Source: Rubrivivax sp. (GTDB lineage Bacteria; Pseudomonadota; Gammaproteobacteria; Burkholderiales; Burkholderiaceae_C). Taken from it: a stretch of DNA of 64,000 nucleotides. A program made the position numbers and the translations under genes. Below, piece by piece: positions 10,646-19,503 of the stretch. Every line of letters starts with the position of its first letter. Within the stretch, counting starts at the first letter, position 1. The DNA lies in the NCBI GenBank assembly GCA_027489455.1, contig JAIXZR010000028.1:1-64000 (forward strand). The letters are read 5' to 3'. The notes beneath the pieces are model-generated. The model was not told the origin of the DNA. It was given only the letters and a program-made list of their open reading frames with translations, and did not search any database.

Positions 10646-11280
10646 GGATCCAAGAAGCGATTTGTTGGCACGGCTGCAGCAATCCTGCGGTGCGCTTTGG
10701 CGGCTCTGGTCCTGGCAGCTAGTGCGCAGCAGAACCGGCTAGTTCCTGATGTCAGGTGGCACGGTGCGTGCGTTGGTGGGACATGCCCACGAGCTCCCGC
10801 CCCTACGAGCTCTGCCAGGCGACCAGGTGATGCTGCTGCCGGCGGCGCCACAAGACTGGGCTGCCGACAGGTCACCTGGTCCTCGCTCAATATCATTGTC
10901 GGCCGTCAGACTTAAGTACGTTTTGGGCGAATGCGGGAGAAGATCAGCAGGTGCCCTACCCGGGAGACCGCTTCGACCGGGCGTGCCCCTCAGTCGAGGC
11001 CAGCGCCTCACCTCAACGGGTCTGGCTTGCGCCAACGTGAGCAGCCGCAGCAGGGCCGAGCTCTCCACGTCGGATAGGTCCAAGGCTTGTCGGGGTATCC
11101 GGCTGTCTAGGGGCAGTGCGTAGAGCCGCTGGGCGCCCCGCGCGCGCGGCGGCGGCAAGCTCCGCAAGCGAGTGCTCAAAGACGACGACCCCGCGGCCCA
11201 CGCTTCCGGCGTACCGCTTGAAGGAGGGCGCGGGGTCAACGGCAAGATGGACATCGCCAGTCCGGGTCGAGCTCTGGTGC
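10646..11280. other. Non-coding or decayed stretch between transposon end and defence operon
   Basis: No intact gene is supportable here. The minus strand from about 11275 to 10940 reads like coding sequence split between two frames (listed as a possible pseudogene). From 10646 to 10940 I see no credible gene or structured element. The stretch follows the last stop of the defence operon and could also contain its terminator, but no strong hairpin with a T-run was evident. Confidence 0.4.
10940..11275 (-). pseudogene. Possible frameshifted remnant of an unknown gene
   Basis: Two minus-strand frames join into one protein-like sequence. The first carries DVHLAVDPAPSFKRYAGSVG and GVVVFEHSLAELAAA. 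The second continues RARGAQRLYALPLDSRIPRQ and SDVESSALLRLLTLAQARP. The switch falls in a GCGCGCG run near 11150, a typical slippage site. No start codon is visible after the upstream ATPase stop and no family is recognised. It may be a dead gene, a sequencing error or chance. Confidence 0.3.
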
Positions 11281-14200
11281 TTAGGCCACAACGGCTTCCC
11301 GCTCGAGCGTGACAACGTTCACCTCAGCACCGAACACTTGCCGGACTCGCGGCAGGAGGTGGTCGTGGTGGCTGAGGAAGAGCACCTGAGTCCTGGTCGA
11401 GAGCTCGCGAAGCGCCTCCAGGCCAGCAGTAGACCGCTCGTCATCGAAGTTGATGAAAAGGTCATCTGCAACGAAAGGCAGCGGCTTCGACTTTTCTAGA
11501 TGAAGTTCGAGGGCCGCAAGCCGCAGCGCCAAGTACAGCTGGTCCCGAGTTCCCTCGCTCATGCCAGCCACTTCCACCGGACGGCCGTCGACCCGCAGCG
11601 CAGAGAGGCTCAGTGGCGTCTTCTCATAGTCGACGAACAACTTGCCATACCGCCCCAAGGTCAGCTTGGCGAAAATGGCACCAGCCCGCGCAAGCATCGG
11701 CCCCTGCTTCTGCTCGCGGTAGCGGTCGATTGCCCATGTCAGTAGCGTGACGGCGGTCGCAACCTTGATGTATCGCTCAGAAGCCTCCGCCATGTCTGCC
11801 AGGGCCTCCTGCCGGCGGGACTCTGCGGCGGCGGCATCTTGGCCACCTGAGATGGCTTTCACCGCCTGCTCGGCCCGTACCCGCGCTTCTGCCAACTCCG
11901 TTAGATGCGGCTGCGTTGCCTCCAACGCGTCGGACGTGCTGGCCAACTCGGCGGAAAGTTGCTCCAGGTCGCAAGCGTCGACCTCGGCGACCACAGCGTC
12001 CAGGCCGAGACCATCCGAGTCCTGGGTGAGCAGTTGCCGTGATTGCTCGACACTTAGGTTCAGCGCCCGCCAAAGGTCGGAGCGCTCGACGAGAGGCGCG
12101 GCGTCATCCAGCTTGGCCACACCCGCAGCCGTCAGAAGCGGAGCGACCTTCGCCTCAATCTGCTCTACCGTCTGCTTCGCCTCTCGAAGCTGTCTTGCCG
12201 CCTTCTCCAACGACGCATCCGCGGCCTCGCGACGTTGCATGGCCGCCTTTGCGTCAGCCAGCCGCTCGGAGAGGCGGGCAGCCACTAGCCGGGGCTCCGC
12301 CCCGCTTAGATCGGGCGCCTCTACACGGCTGACAACATCTTGGGCCAGCGCGCGGAACTGCTCCAAGTCGGCTGCCATGGTGTCGATTCGGTCCTTCTTC
12401 GTCGCTGCCGCCTTTTCGAGGCTGGCGCGGACCACCTCAACTTTCTGAAGAGCTTGCTCGGCGTCGTCCACTGACTTGACAAAGTCGCTCAGCCGGCATG
12501 TGCTCAGCGCCTGCCGCCACTCCACCTCCCAGTCCTCGTAGGACGCCGCCGCGGATTCGGCTTTGGTCTTCAGGTCGTCAAGTGCAGTGTCTGCGGCCGC
12601 CACCTGCTCACGCAGCAGTTTGGCGCGCGCTGCGACTGTCTCAGTGCTTGAGATGAGCCGCTCGGCCTCGGCGACAACGGCGACGAGCGATGCTTCCGCT
12701 GGAAGCACAACGCCGACGGAGGTCATCTCGGCCCTGAGTCGTGCGGCGGCCGCCCCGGACGCGCTGGCCTCTTGCTCCAACTCTTCCTCCTTCTGCTCGG
12801 CCAAGGAGGCGGCCTGCCTGACCTTCTCACGGGTCGAAAACCAAGACTGGGCATCGCCCAAGTCCAAGTCAGCACAGCCGGAGGACTGGCATAGCGCGTT
12901 CCACTCGCGGTCGAACGAAACTAGAGCGTCTCGCTTTTCCGAGACGGCGCGCGTTCGCTGCTCAAGGTCGAGGTTCGCGCGCGCCAACCGCTGGCGAAGG
13001 CTCTGCAGCTCCGCTGCTTCTGTGGCGGAGCCAAGCTGTGCATCAGCAAGCTCGTCGGCCAAGTGAATGGCGGCATCGAGCGCGGCAGCGCCAACAGTGA
13101 GAGCAATCTCGCCGTCCTTGATGGCCCCCCACCGAGCGTCTCTGGTGCGACGCACATCGTCAACTTCTACGCTGGTGACGATGTGGCGGGCCTCGGAGTA
13201 CTGGGAGGCCGCAAGGCGCGACTCTTCAACCTCGTGATGTGCGTCGGCCTCCAAGCCAATCGCGGTGCCAAGCCCTGACTGCAGTCCCTGCCTTTCGCTG
13301 ACCAATGCAACCAGCCTTGCCGTCGATATCGGCGCCACCGCCTGTAGCGCTTCGAAATCCAGCACCGGCCGCGTCAACGAGCTCAGATGGCCGCGCAGCG
13401 CACGCTGAGCTGCCTCCAGCGCGTTACTCAACTGCAGCTGGGTCGATACTGTGTTCTTGTAGCCCTGCGCATCGGATAGCGCGGCGCGAAGCGACAGCGG
13501 GACGTCCGGCGCCGGGGTCTCCGCAAGCTCCGCCTTCGCGGTCTCAATGTCGGCTTGCTTCTTCGAAAGCGCCTGCTGCGCATCGGCCTTCGCTTGACGA
13601 AGCTTGCCATGCGAAACGACCAGCCGCCGGACCTCGCGGAGGCTCAGTGGCGTCGGCACCGCCATATCGGCGAATGAGGCGTCGTCGACCGACCACCCAA
13701 GCTCGAGGGCGGCAGCCTGAGCAAGCCGCAGGAATGCCCGCCGCTCGCCCCTCTGCGTTTCGATGTCCGCGTAGTGGTCACGGACGCGTTGGCCAAACGC
13801 GGTGAGCTCCTCAATGTGGTGTTGAGCATCGAGGACCTTTTGGTCGTAAGCGATGCCATCACGGAGCTGCGTGAAGTCCGCCGTGTCATCTTGTCGCTGA
13901 GACGCGGCAGTGCTGGCGACCGAGAGCTCGGACAGGCCTGCTTGAAGCGTCAATGCCGCGTCCGCCGGGAGCTCAAGGACAGCACCCAGAAGCTCAAGCT
14001 CCTTCTGGCACGCACGCATGGCCTGCACGGTGGGGGCGAGGCGCCGAATTCGCTCCAGTCGAGTACGCTGGGTCTGGAAAGCCTTCTTCTTTTCTGCCTC
14101 GGCAGCGATGGCTTGCACCACATCGTCAAGTTGGTCCTTGGTCTCTGACCAGCCCTTCGTGCGGACTGTGAGCTCCTTCAGGTCCTTGCATGCCTGCTCC

Positions 14201-14769
14201 CACCGGGCACACGCGGCGTAGTAAGCACGTCCAGCTGCAGCTCGCGGGGCCCACAACTTCTCTGCCTCGGCCGCCAAGGCATCCTTCACCTTGCCAAGCC
14301 CAGCGATACCGGCAGCGGACTGAAAGAGCACCTGGCTGACATCCTTGGAGGCGTCCAGGATGGTCTGACCGCCGCGAACCAGCTGACCATGGTCCAGCCC
14401 GAACATCTGCTCGAAGAAATCGCGGTCCGACGCACCGAGGAAGGCCGCAAGGCTATCGTCGGGTAGCACAGCGTCGCCAGGTGTGCGTAGCGTGTTCCTG
14501 TTGCCTTTGGTGCGATGGAACTTGAGCTCCGTCGCGCCGTCGACCAGGTGGGCACCTAGGCGCAGTTCGGGCTGAGGGTGCAGGAAGGCCATGGCCGCGC
14601 TTCGAGCCGGAAAGCCGTAGAGCAGCTCAGAGACCGCGCTGCGGACAGTCGACTTCCCCGCTTCGTTGGGCCCAACGATGAAGTGAAAGTCGTGCACAGC
14701 GGGCGGGAAGGCCGCATGCGCATCAGTGAACTTGCCGTAGCGGATGAGGTCGAGTTGGCGGATGCGCAT
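11281..14769 (-). CDS. SbcC/YhaN-like AAA ATPase with long coiled coils
   Basis: A 1162-residue ABC-type ATPase of the SbcC/Rad50/YhaN class. Walker A is FIVGPNEAGKST near residue 33. Long heptad-rich segments fill about residues 170-1000. The C-terminal lobe has the ABC signature-like SEGTRDQLYLALRLA, Walker B FVADDLFINFDD and the H-loop LFLSHHDHLL. It starts two bases after the stop of an SbcD-like phosphoesterase, and these two families usually form an ATP-driven nuclease on DNA ends. Lengths and the N-terminal LIRYGKFTD fit YhaN better than E. coli SbcC. It is the last gene of the defence operon. Its substrate in defence is inferred. Confidence 0.85.
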   Translation of the reverse strand: MRIRQLDLIRYGKFTDAHAAFPPAVHDFHFIVGPNEAGKSTVRSAVSELLYGFPARSAAMAFLHPQPELRLGAHLVDGATELKFHRTKGNRNTLRTPGDAVLPDDSLAAFLGASDRDFFEQMFGLDHGQLVRGGQTILDASKDVSQVLFQSAAGIAGLGKVKDALAAEAEKLWAPRAAAGRAYYAACARWEQACKDLKELTVRTKGWSETKDQLDDVVQAIAAEAEKKKAFQTQRTRLERIRRLAPTVQAMRACQKELELLGAVLELPADAALTLQAGLSELSVASTAASQRQDDTADFTQLRDGIAYDQKVLDAQHHIEELTAFGQRVRDHYADIETQRGERRAFLRLAQAAALELGWSVDDASFADMAVPTPLSLREVRRLVVSHGKLRQAKADAQQALSKKQADIETAKAELAETPAPDVPLSLRAALSDAQGYKNTVSTQLQLSNALEAAQRALRGHLSSLTRPVLDFEALQAVAPISTARLVALVSERQGLQSGLGTAIGLEADAHHEVEESRLAASQYSEARHIVTSVEVDDVRRTRDARWGAIKDGEIALTVGAAALDAAIHLADELADAQLGSATEAAELQSLRQRLARANLDLEQRTRAVSEKRDALVSFDREWNALCQSSGCADLDLGDAQSWFSTREKVRQAASLAEQKEEELEQEASASGAAAARLRAEMTSVGVVLPAEASLVAVVAEAERLISSTETVAARAKLLREQVAAADTALDDLKTKAESAAASYEDWEVEWRQALSTCRLSDFVKSVDDAEQALQKVEVVRASLEKAAATKKDRIDTMAADLEQFRALAQDVVSRVEAPDLSGAEPRLVAARLSERLADAKAAMQRREAADASLEKAARQLREAKQTVEQIEAKVAPLLTAAGVAKLDDAAPLVERSDLWRALNLSVEQSRQLLTQDSDGLGLDAVVAEVDACDLEQLSAELASTSDALEATQPHLTELAEARVRAEQAVKAISGGQDAAAAESRRQEALADMAEASERYIKVATAVTLLTWAIDRYREQKQGPMLARAGAIFAKLTLGRYGKLFVDYEKTPLSLSALRVDGRPVEVAGMSEGTRDQLYLALRLAALELHLEKSKPLPFVADDLFINFDDERSTAGLEALRELSTRTQVLFLSHHDHLLPRVRQVFGAEVNVVTLEREAVVA

Positions 14770-14771
14770 AC

Positions 14772-16025
14772 TTATTCGCCTTGCTGGAGGTGAGCCAGCA
14801 GGCCCGGGGACACGCTTTGGACAAGGTCCTGCAGTTGACCACTACGGATTTGCTCAATGAGCGGCACGAGGGGCTGCAAGTCCAACGGGGCTTTCGCGGC
14901 GAAGGGCGCCAGGCAGTCCTGTAGGTGCGAGTTGAAGTCGGGGTCTACAGCAGCGGCGGCCAAGATGTCCTGCAAGTCGGCAAACGCGTCCAGCCTCTCG
15001 TGTGCCTTGGCCGCGTCTACGAACGCCTCGGTTTCAAGCCTGACCTTCTCCAGCCACAGGCGCTCGTTTCCGATGGCAGCAATCTGGGCCAGGACCTCGC
15101 TGCGCAGCTGCGCCTCAAGCCCGAACAGTTGCCCGTGCGCCTTCGTGCGGCCGTGAACCGTCACGCGCACAGCGCGAGGAACTTGCCCGTCGTCCGCAAG
15201 GAGACTTTCCAAGCCACGCCCGATACCCCGGGTGACCTCAACTAGCGATTCACATGGGCTGACATCGACTCGAATGTGCTCCCACCGCAGCACGTCGATG
15301 AAGATGCGCTCGACGTTCGACGAGCCGCTGTCGTCTACCGAAACAAGCACCGCGCCGCGCCGCCCGCACTCGCGAACATGGCGACCTTGCAGATTGCCAG
15401 GAAAGACGATGGTGGACGGGCCGTTCCACTGCTGGAACTCATGCACGTGGCCGAGGGCCCAGTATTGGTAGCCCTTGGCGTAAAGCTGGTCGACCGAACA
15501 AGGCGCATACGATGCATGGGCCGCGTACCCCTCGAGCGCTGTGTGCAGCACGCCGATGTTGTAGTGGCCCGGAACCGCGGCCGGATAGTGCGCCGCCAGG
15601 TTGGCGGTGGTTTCCTTCTGCTTGAAGCTGTGGCCGTGAAGCGCCACCGACAGGCCCTCTATGCGAAACGTCTCGGGCTTGCTCGCAGAGAAGCATGAAA
15701 CGTTGTCAGGGAGGTCCAGCTTGCGGGTCATCTCGCTTTCCGCATCGTGGTTCCCGAACAGCAGGAACACTGGCACTCCCGCACGCTTGAGCCGGCCCAT
15801 CTCCTTGCAGAAGAAGATGCCCGTGTTGTAGTCGCGCCAAGACCCGTCATAGAGGTCGCCGGCGATGACCATGAAGTCGACGGCTTCTTCGATGGCACGG
15901 TCAACAAGTGCGGTGAAGGCGTCTCGGGTTGCGCCTCGAAGCTGGGCCGCTGGAGCGTCCGGATACGCAGACAGGCCGCTGAGGGGACTGTCGAGATGGA
16001 TGTCGGCTGCGTGGATGAACTTCAA
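14772..16025 (-). CDS. SbcD/YhaO-like DNA repair exonuclease (metallophosphoesterase)
   Basis: A 417-residue calcineurin-like phosphoesterase. All metal-binding motifs are present in order: IHAADIHLDSPL, VIAGDLYDGS, FLLFGNHDAE, and the downstream His motifs GVLHTALEG and WALGHVHEF. The helical C-terminal part should dock on the coiled-coil ATPase encoded next. I chose the TTG start at 16025 because it overlaps the helicase stop (TTGA), has GGAGAAGA upstream and places the first beta-strand (LKFIHAAD) at the N terminus, as in SbcD. The longer frame to 16160 would add 45 residues read out of frame from the helicase gene. Confidence 0.85.
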   Translation of the reverse strand: MKFIHAADIHLDSPLSGLSAYPDAPAAQLRGATRDAFTALVDRAIEEAVDFMVIAGDLYDGSWRDYNTGIFFCKEMGRLKRAGVPVFLLFGNHDAESEMTRKLDLPDNVSCFSASKPETFRIEGLSVALHGHSFKQKETTANLAAHYPAAVPGHYNIGVLHTALEGYAAHASYAPCSVDQLYAKGYQYWALGHVHEFQQWNGPSTIVFPGNLQGRHVRECGRRGAVLVSVDDSGSSNVERIFIDVLRWEHIRVDVSPCESLVEVTRGIGRGLESLLADDGQVPRAVRVTVHGRTKAHGQLFGLEAQLRSEVLAQIAAIGNERLWLEKVRLETEAFVDAAKAHERLDAFADLQDILAAAAVDPDFNSHLQDCLAPFAAKAPLDLQPLVPLIEQIRSGQLQDLVQSVSPGLLAHLQQGE

Positions 16026-18310
16026 CGGTCTTCTCCCTCTGAGAGCTTCTTGTTTTGGGTCACGTCGACCGCCCGTGCCCATGCCAGGGCTTCGTCCAGG
16101 TTCAGATACAGACTGGCGTACGCTCGGCGCAGAAGTGGGTCGGGGAGGGTCCAGTCCCACTTTTCGCGCTGGAGGTTCTTGACCTCGGCCAAGAGGACAT
16201 CCAGTGGAGGCGATTCGTCGACGCCCGCATCCACAAGCGCGTCGACGATGTCGTCGGCGCTGTGAGCCCCCTTCATCACCTCAACACCCGGGCCGGCAGC
16301 GCTCGCCTTGAAGCCCCGGCGCTGCAACAGGCAAGCCAGCGCCTCGTTGGTCGCGTCGCCTAGCCAGGTGAGGAGCAGCGTCTCGCTTCCCTGGTCGACG
16401 ACGAACGCATCAGCGAGCCCGCGCTCGGCGTAGTTGGCCCGTGCCTCAGCCAGGAACCGCTTGGCAACCTCATCAAGGTACAGAGGGACCTCTGTCGACT
16501 CGAGCAGCTGGCGCATGCGCTGGCGGACACGGGTATGAACGCGCCCGGCGCCGCCGGAGAACAAAGGCGGTGTCCCGCCACCAGCACGAACCACGAAAAT
16601 GGTCTTCTGAGGTTCGTCGATGTCCTCGACGCGCCACGTCTTCCCTGCAAAGAGGATGCGCTGGCCCACGCTCAGCGCCTGCGACACCGGCAAGGTTCCA
16701 AGCGTGCGCCCGCCGGTGACGATGCGGAACTCCTCGTCGGCCGAGAACGCCGCGTAGAAGGTGTAGTGGTTTACGAACTTCTCGCCCACCCGACCGTGCA
16801 GCAGCGTGCCCGCTGAGTCCTGGGTCAGAAGCTCCTTCTGACCCAGGTGCCGCACGAGCTCAACGAATTCCTCCTTCGAGAGCCCCGCGAACGGAGTCGC
16901 CGGACCGCACAGCAGGCCGTAGAGCTGACCGATGGTCGCGCCGCCGTTCTGTGCGATGAACGACAGCATCTGCTGGACCAGGGTCGACAGGTGTGCGCCC
17001 TTGGACATCGGCGGCTCGAACCAACCCTCCAGCAGCAGCGAAATCATCGCCGTCATCCTCACGGTCCCGAGCCGCAGCTCGGTGTCCAGGGATGGCTTGC
17101 CACCCATAGCCTGCTCGACGCAGTAACCCCTCAGGATGGCCGGCTCGCCCTTGCGGCGGCCGGAGCGGCCCAGACGCTGACGCAGGCTGGCCACCGTGGG
17201 CGGCGGGCCAATCTGCGCCACGCTCTTGACGGCCCCGATGTCGATGCCAAGCTCCAGCGTGTTGGTGCAGATGGCCGACGCCGGCTGCTCCTTCCGCTTT
17301 AGAGCGGCCTCGGTCTCAGAGCGAATCTCTTTCGACAGGCTGCCATGGTGCGGCCAGAACTCGGCGGGCACCTGCTGGGCCTCGCAAAGCTTGTTCAGTA
17401 GGTTCGTGTACCGTTCGACTTCGCGGCGGGAGTTCGGGAAAACAAGGTTGTTGGACCCACGGAGGCCCTTGAACAGATGCGCGGCAATCTGCGCCGGTGT
17501 CACGGGCTCAGGCGGCTCCTCGGGCTCGAGATCCTTGAGCTGGTCGGGGTCTTCGACATCGAGGTTGGCACCAAGCGCCGCAACAGGGTCGGGCCTCACA
17601 ACCAAGGGCTCCTCGTAGCCCTTCACGAGAATCTTCAGCTCATTGCCGGAGGACTTCGACTCCACCATCGCGACTGCTGGCCCCTTGCCTGGACGCAGGA
17701 AGTCAGCCGCCAGGCTCATGTCACCCAGGGTTGCAGACAGGCCAATGCGCGGCACGGTCCGGCCGATGACCCGCTCGATGCGGTGCATCAACGACTGCAG
17801 CTGCTTGCCGCGCTCGGCGCCGATGAAAGCATGAAGCTCATCGACCACGAAGAACGTGAGCCGCTCAAACGCAGGCCCGATGGAGGTGCCGCGGTTGCAC
17901 AGCAGCGCTTCCAGCGACTCCGGCGTGATGAGGAGGACGCCTTGCCGCTTGGTCAGGAACCGCGTCTTGGTCGACGCCGAGATGTCGCCGTGCCATGGCC
18001 ACACCGGCACCTCGAGTTGCTCGCAGAGCCGGTCCAGCCGCCCGAACTGGTCGTTGATGAGCGCCTTTAGCGGGCTGATGTAGACGATGAGCCCAGGTGG
18101 GTCGGACTGCAGCAGGTGCGTCAGCGCAGGTAGGAAGGCTGCCTCTGTCTTCCCTGCCGCGGTAGCAGCCGCCACGATGACGTCGCGGTCGGCCTTGACT
18201 ATGAGCGGGATGGCCGCTTCCTGGGCGTCACGGAGCGACTCCCAGCCCTCGGCCCATATGAAGCGCTGGATGCGCTCATCGAGCAAGTGGAATGAGCTGG
18301 AGTCCGACAC
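16022..18310 (-). CDS. Lhr-type DEAD/DEAH helicase, Shango SngC-like
   Basis: A 762-residue superfamily 2 helicase. Motif I is TAAGKTEA, motif Ia YISPLKALINDQ, motif II DELH, motif III GLSATLGD and motif VI RQRLGRSGRR, followed by a long C-terminal extension that resembles Lhr-like proteins and BREX BrxHI. The TerB-protein / ATPase / helicase set is what I recall for Shango (SngA, SngB, SngC), and here the three occur in that order with one gene inserted before the helicase. The stop overlaps the SbcD-like start, and the helicase starts 5 bases after the AlbA gene stop. A BrxHI label would be reasonable if only the helicase and ATPase are considered. Confidence 0.8.
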   Translation of the reverse strand: MSDSSSFHLLDERIQRFIWAEGWESLRDAQEAAIPLIVKADRDVIVAAATAAGKTEAAFLPALTHLLQSDPPGLIVYISPLKALINDQFGRLDRLCEQLEVPVWPWHGDISASTKTRFLTKRQGVLLITPESLEALLCNRGTSIGPAFERLTFFVVDELHAFIGAERGKQLQSLMHRIERVIGRTVPRIGLSATLGDMSLAADFLRPGKGPAVAMVESKSSGNELKILVKGYEEPLVVRPDPVAALGANLDVEDPDQLKDLEPEEPPEPVTPAQIAAHLFKGLRGSNNLVFPNSRREVERYTNLLNKLCEAQQVPAEFWPHHGSLSKEIRSETEAALKRKEQPASAICTNTLELGIDIGAVKSVAQIGPPPTVASLRQRLGRSGRRKGEPAILRGYCVEQAMGGKPSLDTELRLGTVRMTAMISLLLEGWFEPPMSKGAHLSTLVQQMLSFIAQNGGATIGQLYGLLCGPATPFAGLSKEEFVELVRHLGQKELLTQDSAGTLLHGRVGEKFVNHYTFYAAFSADEEFRIVTGGRTLGTLPVSQALSVGQRILFAGKTWRVEDIDEPQKTIFVVRAGGGTPPLFSGGAGRVHTRVRQRMRQLLESTEVPLYLDEVAKRFLAEARANYAERGLADAFVVDQGSETLLLTWLGDATNEALACLLQRRGFKASAAGPGVEVMKGAHSADDIVDALVDAGVDESPPLDVLLAEVKNLQREKWDWTLPDPLLRRAYASLYLNLDEALAWARAVDVTQNKKLSEGEDR

Positions 18311-18315
18311 CGGTC

Positions 18316-19482
18316 CTACCTCGATGGCGCCCAGTTGCCCTGGTCATCGTAGTTGTAGCTTCGTAGCATCCCCGCGGCCTGCCAGATTTGGTCGAACAAA
18401 GGCCGAAGGGCTTGCTCCGCCGTGTCCTCGGAGCGCAGGAGGACATCCGGAACGACCAGCGTTGCCCGGTCGAAACGGCCCATGTTGTCGTCGAGGTTGA
18501 AACGCCACCTGTCCAACCCGAGCTCGGTCCTATCCGCTCCCAGCAGCGACCACATCGCAGCGACCTCTGTCGAGTAACCGAGGCGCGTGAGCTCAGCGCG
18601 GAACCTATCGACGAGCTGAATGATGTTCTGCTCGTAGTGAATACTGCCGAGCGAAGTTCGCTGTTCAGCGCCGTGCCATGTCTCGACGTGCACAGTTTCG
18701 AAGTAGCCGTTGCGGAAGAACTGGCTATACCCGTGCGTGCCCTCGGCTCCAGCGTTTCGAACAGCCAGGGCTCCGTCGATGTTGATGCGCTGATTTGCTC
18801 CTCCGGTCGCCAGCACCGGCAGAACCTGGCGATTCATGTACGGAACAGGGTCCACGTTCATCAGGCCAAGCGCTGCTTGTGTCGGTATGAGGTGCAACAC
18901 CTGGAGCGCCCCTGGAGCAAGGCGCTCGGGAGCGCGGCCAGACATCAGCGCGCCGAGTCGGTCGGTTCGGAAGTCGCGAACCTTCTGGGCCTGCGATTCC
19001 GTCCGGACGAACATGGCCCTGATTTCAGGGATATCCAACTGGCGCTTGCGAGCGCCTTCTCGGATGAAGAAGTGCTGGTTCGTCTTGACCCGGTGTGGGC
19101 CAGCCCAGCTTTGAGGTACGCGGACTACGAAGACGGAACCCCCAGCAACCGCAACAGGATGAACCTGCAATCCCGGAAGGCGCGGCTCAATGGAACTCGC
19201 AAGAACGTCGAGCATGCGTCGTGCTTCCACGTCGGAGTTTCCAACGAACGGCACGATTGCTCCGGCGCAGCCGTCCGCGTCCTCAGCTATCCCGTAAACC
19301 AGGTCGCCACCTCCGCTGTTACCAAGGGCGGATGCGTCTGCAGCGAACTCGTGCCGCGCACCGCTGTCGGTGCGCGGCGTCTCTTGCTTGAACTCAAGGT
19401 GCGGCCCCTCTTGCTCGTGCTCGGTGAGAAGCTTCAGAAGGTCAGACTCCGTAGTGGCGAGCAGGTTTGTTGGTAGCGGCAT
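18316..19482 (-). CDS. AlbA_2/Schlafen-domain putative DNA-binding protein
   Basis: A 388-residue protein with an N-terminal AlbA_2 (Schlafen AAA-type) domain. The signature LEFKQE near residue 30 is followed by EFAADASALGNSGGGDLVYG and, near residue 130, HRVKTNQHFFIREGARK. Residues about 190-388 match no family I know. AlbA_2 proteins are found in phage-defence loci and some act as nucleases or nucleic-acid sensors, but no proven activity can be assigned here. It lies between the SngB-like ATPase (21 bases upstream) and the SngC-like helicase (5 bases downstream), a place where canonical Shango has no gene as far as I recall. Confidence 0.75.
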   Translation of the reverse strand: MPLPTNLLATTESDLLKLLTEHEQEGPHLEFKQETPRTDSGARHEFAADASALGNSGGGDLVYGIAEDADGCAGAIVPFVGNSDVEARRMLDVLASSIEPRLPGLQVHPVAVAGGSVFVVRVPQSWAGPHRVKTNQHFFIREGARKRQLDIPEIRAMFVRTESQAQKVRDFRTDRLGALMSGRAPERLAPGALQVLHLIPTQAALGLMNVDPVPYMNRQVLPVLATGGANQRINIDGALAVRNAGAEGTHGYSQFFRNGYFETVHVETWHGAEQRTSLGSIHYEQNIIQLVDRFRAELTRLGYSTEVAAMWSLLGADRTELGLDRWRFNLDDNMGRFDRATLVVPDVLLRSEDTAEQALRPLFDQIWQAAGMLRSYNYDDQGNWAPSR

Positions 19483-19503
19483 TTTTGCGCTCAGCCTCTT
19501 GAG

